Below are positions 5,322-6,954 of a DNA stretch of 6,954 nucleotides, piece by piece. The stretch lies in the NCBI GenBank assembly GCA_023150055.1, contig JAKLLP010000111.1, positions 1 to 6,954 of the forward strand. The letters run 5' to 3'. The notes under the pieces are model-generated. The model was not told the origin of the DNA. It worked only from the letters and a program-made list of their open reading frames with translations, and searched no databases. The DNA is from Gammaproteobacteria bacterium. Its GTDB lineage: Bacteria > Pseudomonadota > Gammaproteobacteria > Steroidobacterales > GCA-2729495. The position numbers and the translations under genes are program-made. Each line of letters starts with the position of its first letter. The stretch's first letter is position 1.

Positions 5322-6041
5322 TCAACGCGCCTGGCGCAGCAGGCGGCCCGGCAGGAGCGCCATGGGCGCATGGGCAATTTCCTGCAGTCGCACGAAGTCC
5401 GTCAACGCCAGTGCCCTGCGGTCCCGGCGGATCAACCCCTCGCGTTCCATCCGGCACAGCACGCGGTTCACGTGCACCGCGGTGAGCCCGGTGGCATCGG
5501 CGATCATTTCCTGGGTCAGCGGAAAGGCAAAGCGGTGATCGATCGTCTGATGAATGGCCTGCAGCCGGAAATACAGCTCGATCAGCAGCTGCGCGATACG
5601 TTCCCGGGCGTTGGTGCGGCCCACCGCGGCCAGGTGGGAGCGCAGCCGGTCGGCCTCGGCGGCCTCGTCCCACCACAGGGCCAGGGCAATATGCGGCACC
5701 CGGCGGATGAGTTCGAGCAACTCGGCCTGCTCGATCAGCGAGTAGGTCAGGCCCGTGATCGCGGCGACCGAGAAATCCGATCGCTCGGCAATCAGCACGC
5801 AAGGGTCGCAGAAGTCGCCGGGCAACACGAAATCCATGATCTGCCGACAGCCGCTGTCCAGATCGCGAAAGCGCATGGCCCAGCCTTCCTCGATCATGGC
5901 CAGTGCGGTCGCCGGCCGACCCTGCTCGATGATGAGCTCACCCGGCGCGGCCTGATGCCTGCGGCGTACGACCGACAGCAACTCCCCCCGTACCTGCGCA
6001 CCGAGGCTGCCGACCAGCGGAGCGGATCGGCGTCCGGTCAC
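5322..6041 (-). CDS. Crp/Fnr-family transcriptional regulator
   Basis: 239-residue cytoplasmic DNA-binding protein. The N-terminal cyclic-nucleotide-binding-type beta-roll spans about residues 15-115 (GELIIEQGRPATALAMIEEG near 34-53, FVLPGDF at 71-77). A long dimerisation helix (about 118-165) follows, then a winged helix-turn-helix at about 173-210 (LTQEMIADATGLTAVHVNRV, ending in a MEREGLI wing). Cysteines are at 65, 78, 81 and 196. Cys78 and Cys81 form CDPC directly after the GDF turn, so a thiol, redox or As(III) sensor is possible. The N-terminal cysteine cluster of true FNR is absent. The signal molecule cannot be read from the sequence. The start is GTG at 6041, overlapping the upstream gene stop as GTGA, with no good ribosome binding site, so it is probably translated by coupling. 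It lies 292 bases upstream of the arsenic genes in the same direction and may control them (inference). Confidence 0.92.
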   Translation of the reverse strand: MTGRRSAPLVGSLGAQVRGELLSVVRRRHQAAPGELIIEQGRPATALAMIEEGWAMRFRDLDSGCRQIMDFVLPGDFCDPCVLIAERSDFSVAAITGLTYSLIEQAELLELIRRVPHIALALWWDEAAEADRLRSHLAAVGRTNARERIAQLLIELYFRLQAIHQTIDHRFAFPLTQEMIADATGLTAVHVNRVLCRMEREGLIRRDRRALALTDFVRLQEIAHAPMALLPGRLLRQAR

Positions 6042-6862
6042 GAACTATCGCGGGCCGGATCGGAGCCGAGCTTCTGCATCTGCAAGCGCCAGGTGCCGGG
6101 CGGTTCGCTCGCCTCGTTGGTGATCTCGAAGCTCGCGTTGCGCGCTGCGGGGCTGCGCAGCGACTCGATCAGGACCTGCGCGAGATCGGCACGCGAGATC
6201 GTCTTGCGGGCGTGCGCACGCCAGTCGTCGCCCTGCCAGAGCTTCACGCCCTTGATGCCGCCGGGCTCGTCGGTGAGCCCGGCCGGACGCACGATCGTGT
6301 AAGGAATACCGCTGGCGCGCAGGTGCTCCTCACCCTTGAAGCGCCACTCGAGCGCGCCCTTGAAGATCTTGTTCGCAAGCGAGTTCCTGTCGCTGCTGCC
6401 GATGGCACTGAGCAGCACGAAGTGGCGTACGCCCCCGGCGGCGGCGGCATCGACGAGGTTGCGCACGGCCTCGTAATCGACGAATTGCGCGCTGTTCGGG
6501 CCGGCGAACTCGCGCGAGCCGATGACGCAGATGATGAAATCGGCGCCCTCGACGGCCCGCGCGGCCTGGGCGGGCTCGCGCAGGTCGGCCTCGATCCAGG
6601 CCACGCCCCCGGCCTGCGCGCCGAGGCGGGTCCGCGCCTGGTCCTCGTTGCGGGTCGTGGCAGCGAAGTCGAGCCGCTGGGCCGCCAGCTCGGTCAGCAC
6701 GTAGCGCCCGGCACGACCGGAGCCGCCGGCGACCACGATGCGCTGTCCGGCCAGCGGGTCGGCCGCGACGGCGCGCGCGCCACCATCCGCGCAGCCATTC
6801 ACTGCCAGCGATGCGGCGGCAACCAGCACCGTGATGAGCAGGCGCATCATGAACGCGTTCAC
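6038..6862 (-). CDS. Atypical SDR / NmrA-like NAD(P)-binding protein with export-like N-terminus
   Basis: 274 residues from the chosen start. The Rossmann nucleotide motif GGSGRAG is at residues 46-52 (RIVVAGGSGRAGRYVLTEL). Further family features are EADL near 91-94, DFIICVIGS near 108-116, HFVLLSAIGS near 147-156, the YTIVRPAGL motif at 188-196 and ISRADLAQVL near 222-231. These fit atypical SDRs of the NAD(P)H-binding/NmrA type, whose substrates are mostly unknown. Before this domain lies a hydrophobic segment (LLITVLVAAASLAVNGC) ending in Cys24, resembling a signal or lipoprotein peptide. Asn at -2 makes the lipobox poor, so a membrane anchor is as likely. Starts considered: GTG 6895 (no binding site, and at or before the presumed transcription start), GTG 6862 (GGAG 9 bases upstream, chosen) and ATG 6850. 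No clear link to arsenic chemistry is visible. It overlaps the regulator gene by 4 bases. Confidence 0.88.
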   Translation of the reverse strand: MNAFMMRLLITVLVAAASLAVNGCADGGARAVAADPLAGQRIVVAGGSGRAGRYVLTELAAQRLDFAATTRNEDQARTRLGAQAGGVAWIEADLREPAQAARAVEGADFIICVIGSREFAGPNSAQFVDYEAVRNLVDAAAAGGVRHFVLLSAIGSSDRNSLANKIFKGALEWRFKGEEHLRASGIPYTIVRPAGLTDEPGGIKGVKLWQGDDWRAHARKTISRADLAQVLIESLRSPAARNASFEITNEASEPPGTWRLQMQKLGSDPARDSS

Positions 6863-6871
6863 AGTTTTCTG

Positions 6872-6875
6872 CTCC
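6872..6875 (-). promoter_or_regulatory. Ribosome binding site of the SDR-family gene
   Basis: GGAG lies 9 bases before GTG 6862 and is too far (21 bases) from ATG 6850. It is the reason GTG 6862 is preferred as the start. Confidence 0.5.
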
Positions 6876-6895
6876 GCCACCGAGAGGGCTGGCAC

Positions 6896-6924
6896 AGTAT
6901 AGGCCGGCCGCGGAGCAGCGACAG
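6896..6924 (-). promoter_or_regulatory. Weak putative sigma-70 promoter
   Basis: TATACT (6901-6896) matches the -10 consensus at five of six positions. At 17 bases spacing the -35 position reads CTGTCG (6924-6919), only three of six. Transcription would start near 6889, leaving a leader of about 27 bases before GTG 6862. The -35 part is poor, so the call is tentative. Confidence 0.35.
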
Positions 6925-6954
6925 TCCCCGCCCCTCGCGTCGTGTTGCCGCGAT

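Noticed and set aside
5030..5377. Longer form of the fusion protein starting at 5377
   Set aside because: The 116 extra residues overlap the regulator gene, are Arg/Ser-rich and resemble nothing known. The ATG at 5029 has its own ribosome binding site.
5292..6302. 336-codon plus-strand open frame opposite the regulator and part of the SDR gene
   Set aside because: Crosses two real genes on the other strand, has no domain, and its composition is typical of an antisense frame.

Overview
The window is a GC-rich stretch (about two thirds G+C by eye) carrying six protein genes, all on the minus strand and tightly packed, so it is described from high to low coordinates. Gene density, 4-base stop/start overlaps and the protein types point to a proteobacterium. 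The TVP38/flavoprotein fusion and DUF547 neighbour suggest a gammaproteobacterium or close relative, but nothing in the window fixes the taxon. I saw no rRNA, tRNA, CRISPR array, insertion sequence or phage gene.

Region A (about 5322-6901): an atypical short-chain dehydrogenase/NmrA-like NAD(P)-binding protein with an export-like N-terminus, followed with a 4-base GTGA overlap by a Crp/Fnr-family regulator. A weak -10 element lies just upstream of the first gene. Region B (5030-5321) is a 292-base gap with no convincing gene. It holds an imperfect dyad and a 7-bp hairpin and is the best place for the control region of the genes below it.

Region C (1-5029) is the core: a TVP38/TMEM64 membrane domain fused to a mercuric-reductase-like flavoprotein disulfide reductase, then (ATGA overlap) a secreted DUF547 protein, then arsM (arsenite S-adenosylmethionine methyltransferase), then arsS (radical SAM enzyme with a Cys-rich C-terminal domain). 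arsS runs off the left edge of the window and lacks its last residues.

arsM plus arsS is the known start of arsenosugar-type organoarsenical synthesis. ArsM methylates As(III) to dimethylarsenic, and ArsS joins it to the 5'-deoxyadenosyl group of SAM. The less understood part is the pair of upstream accessory genes. Their operon-like layout suggests they support this pathway, for example by thiol/arsenic redox chemistry, membrane handling or export. That role is inference. The Crp/Fnr protein, with a CxxC in its sensor domain, is a candidate local regulator. No arsR, arsB, acr3, arsC or arsP is visible here.
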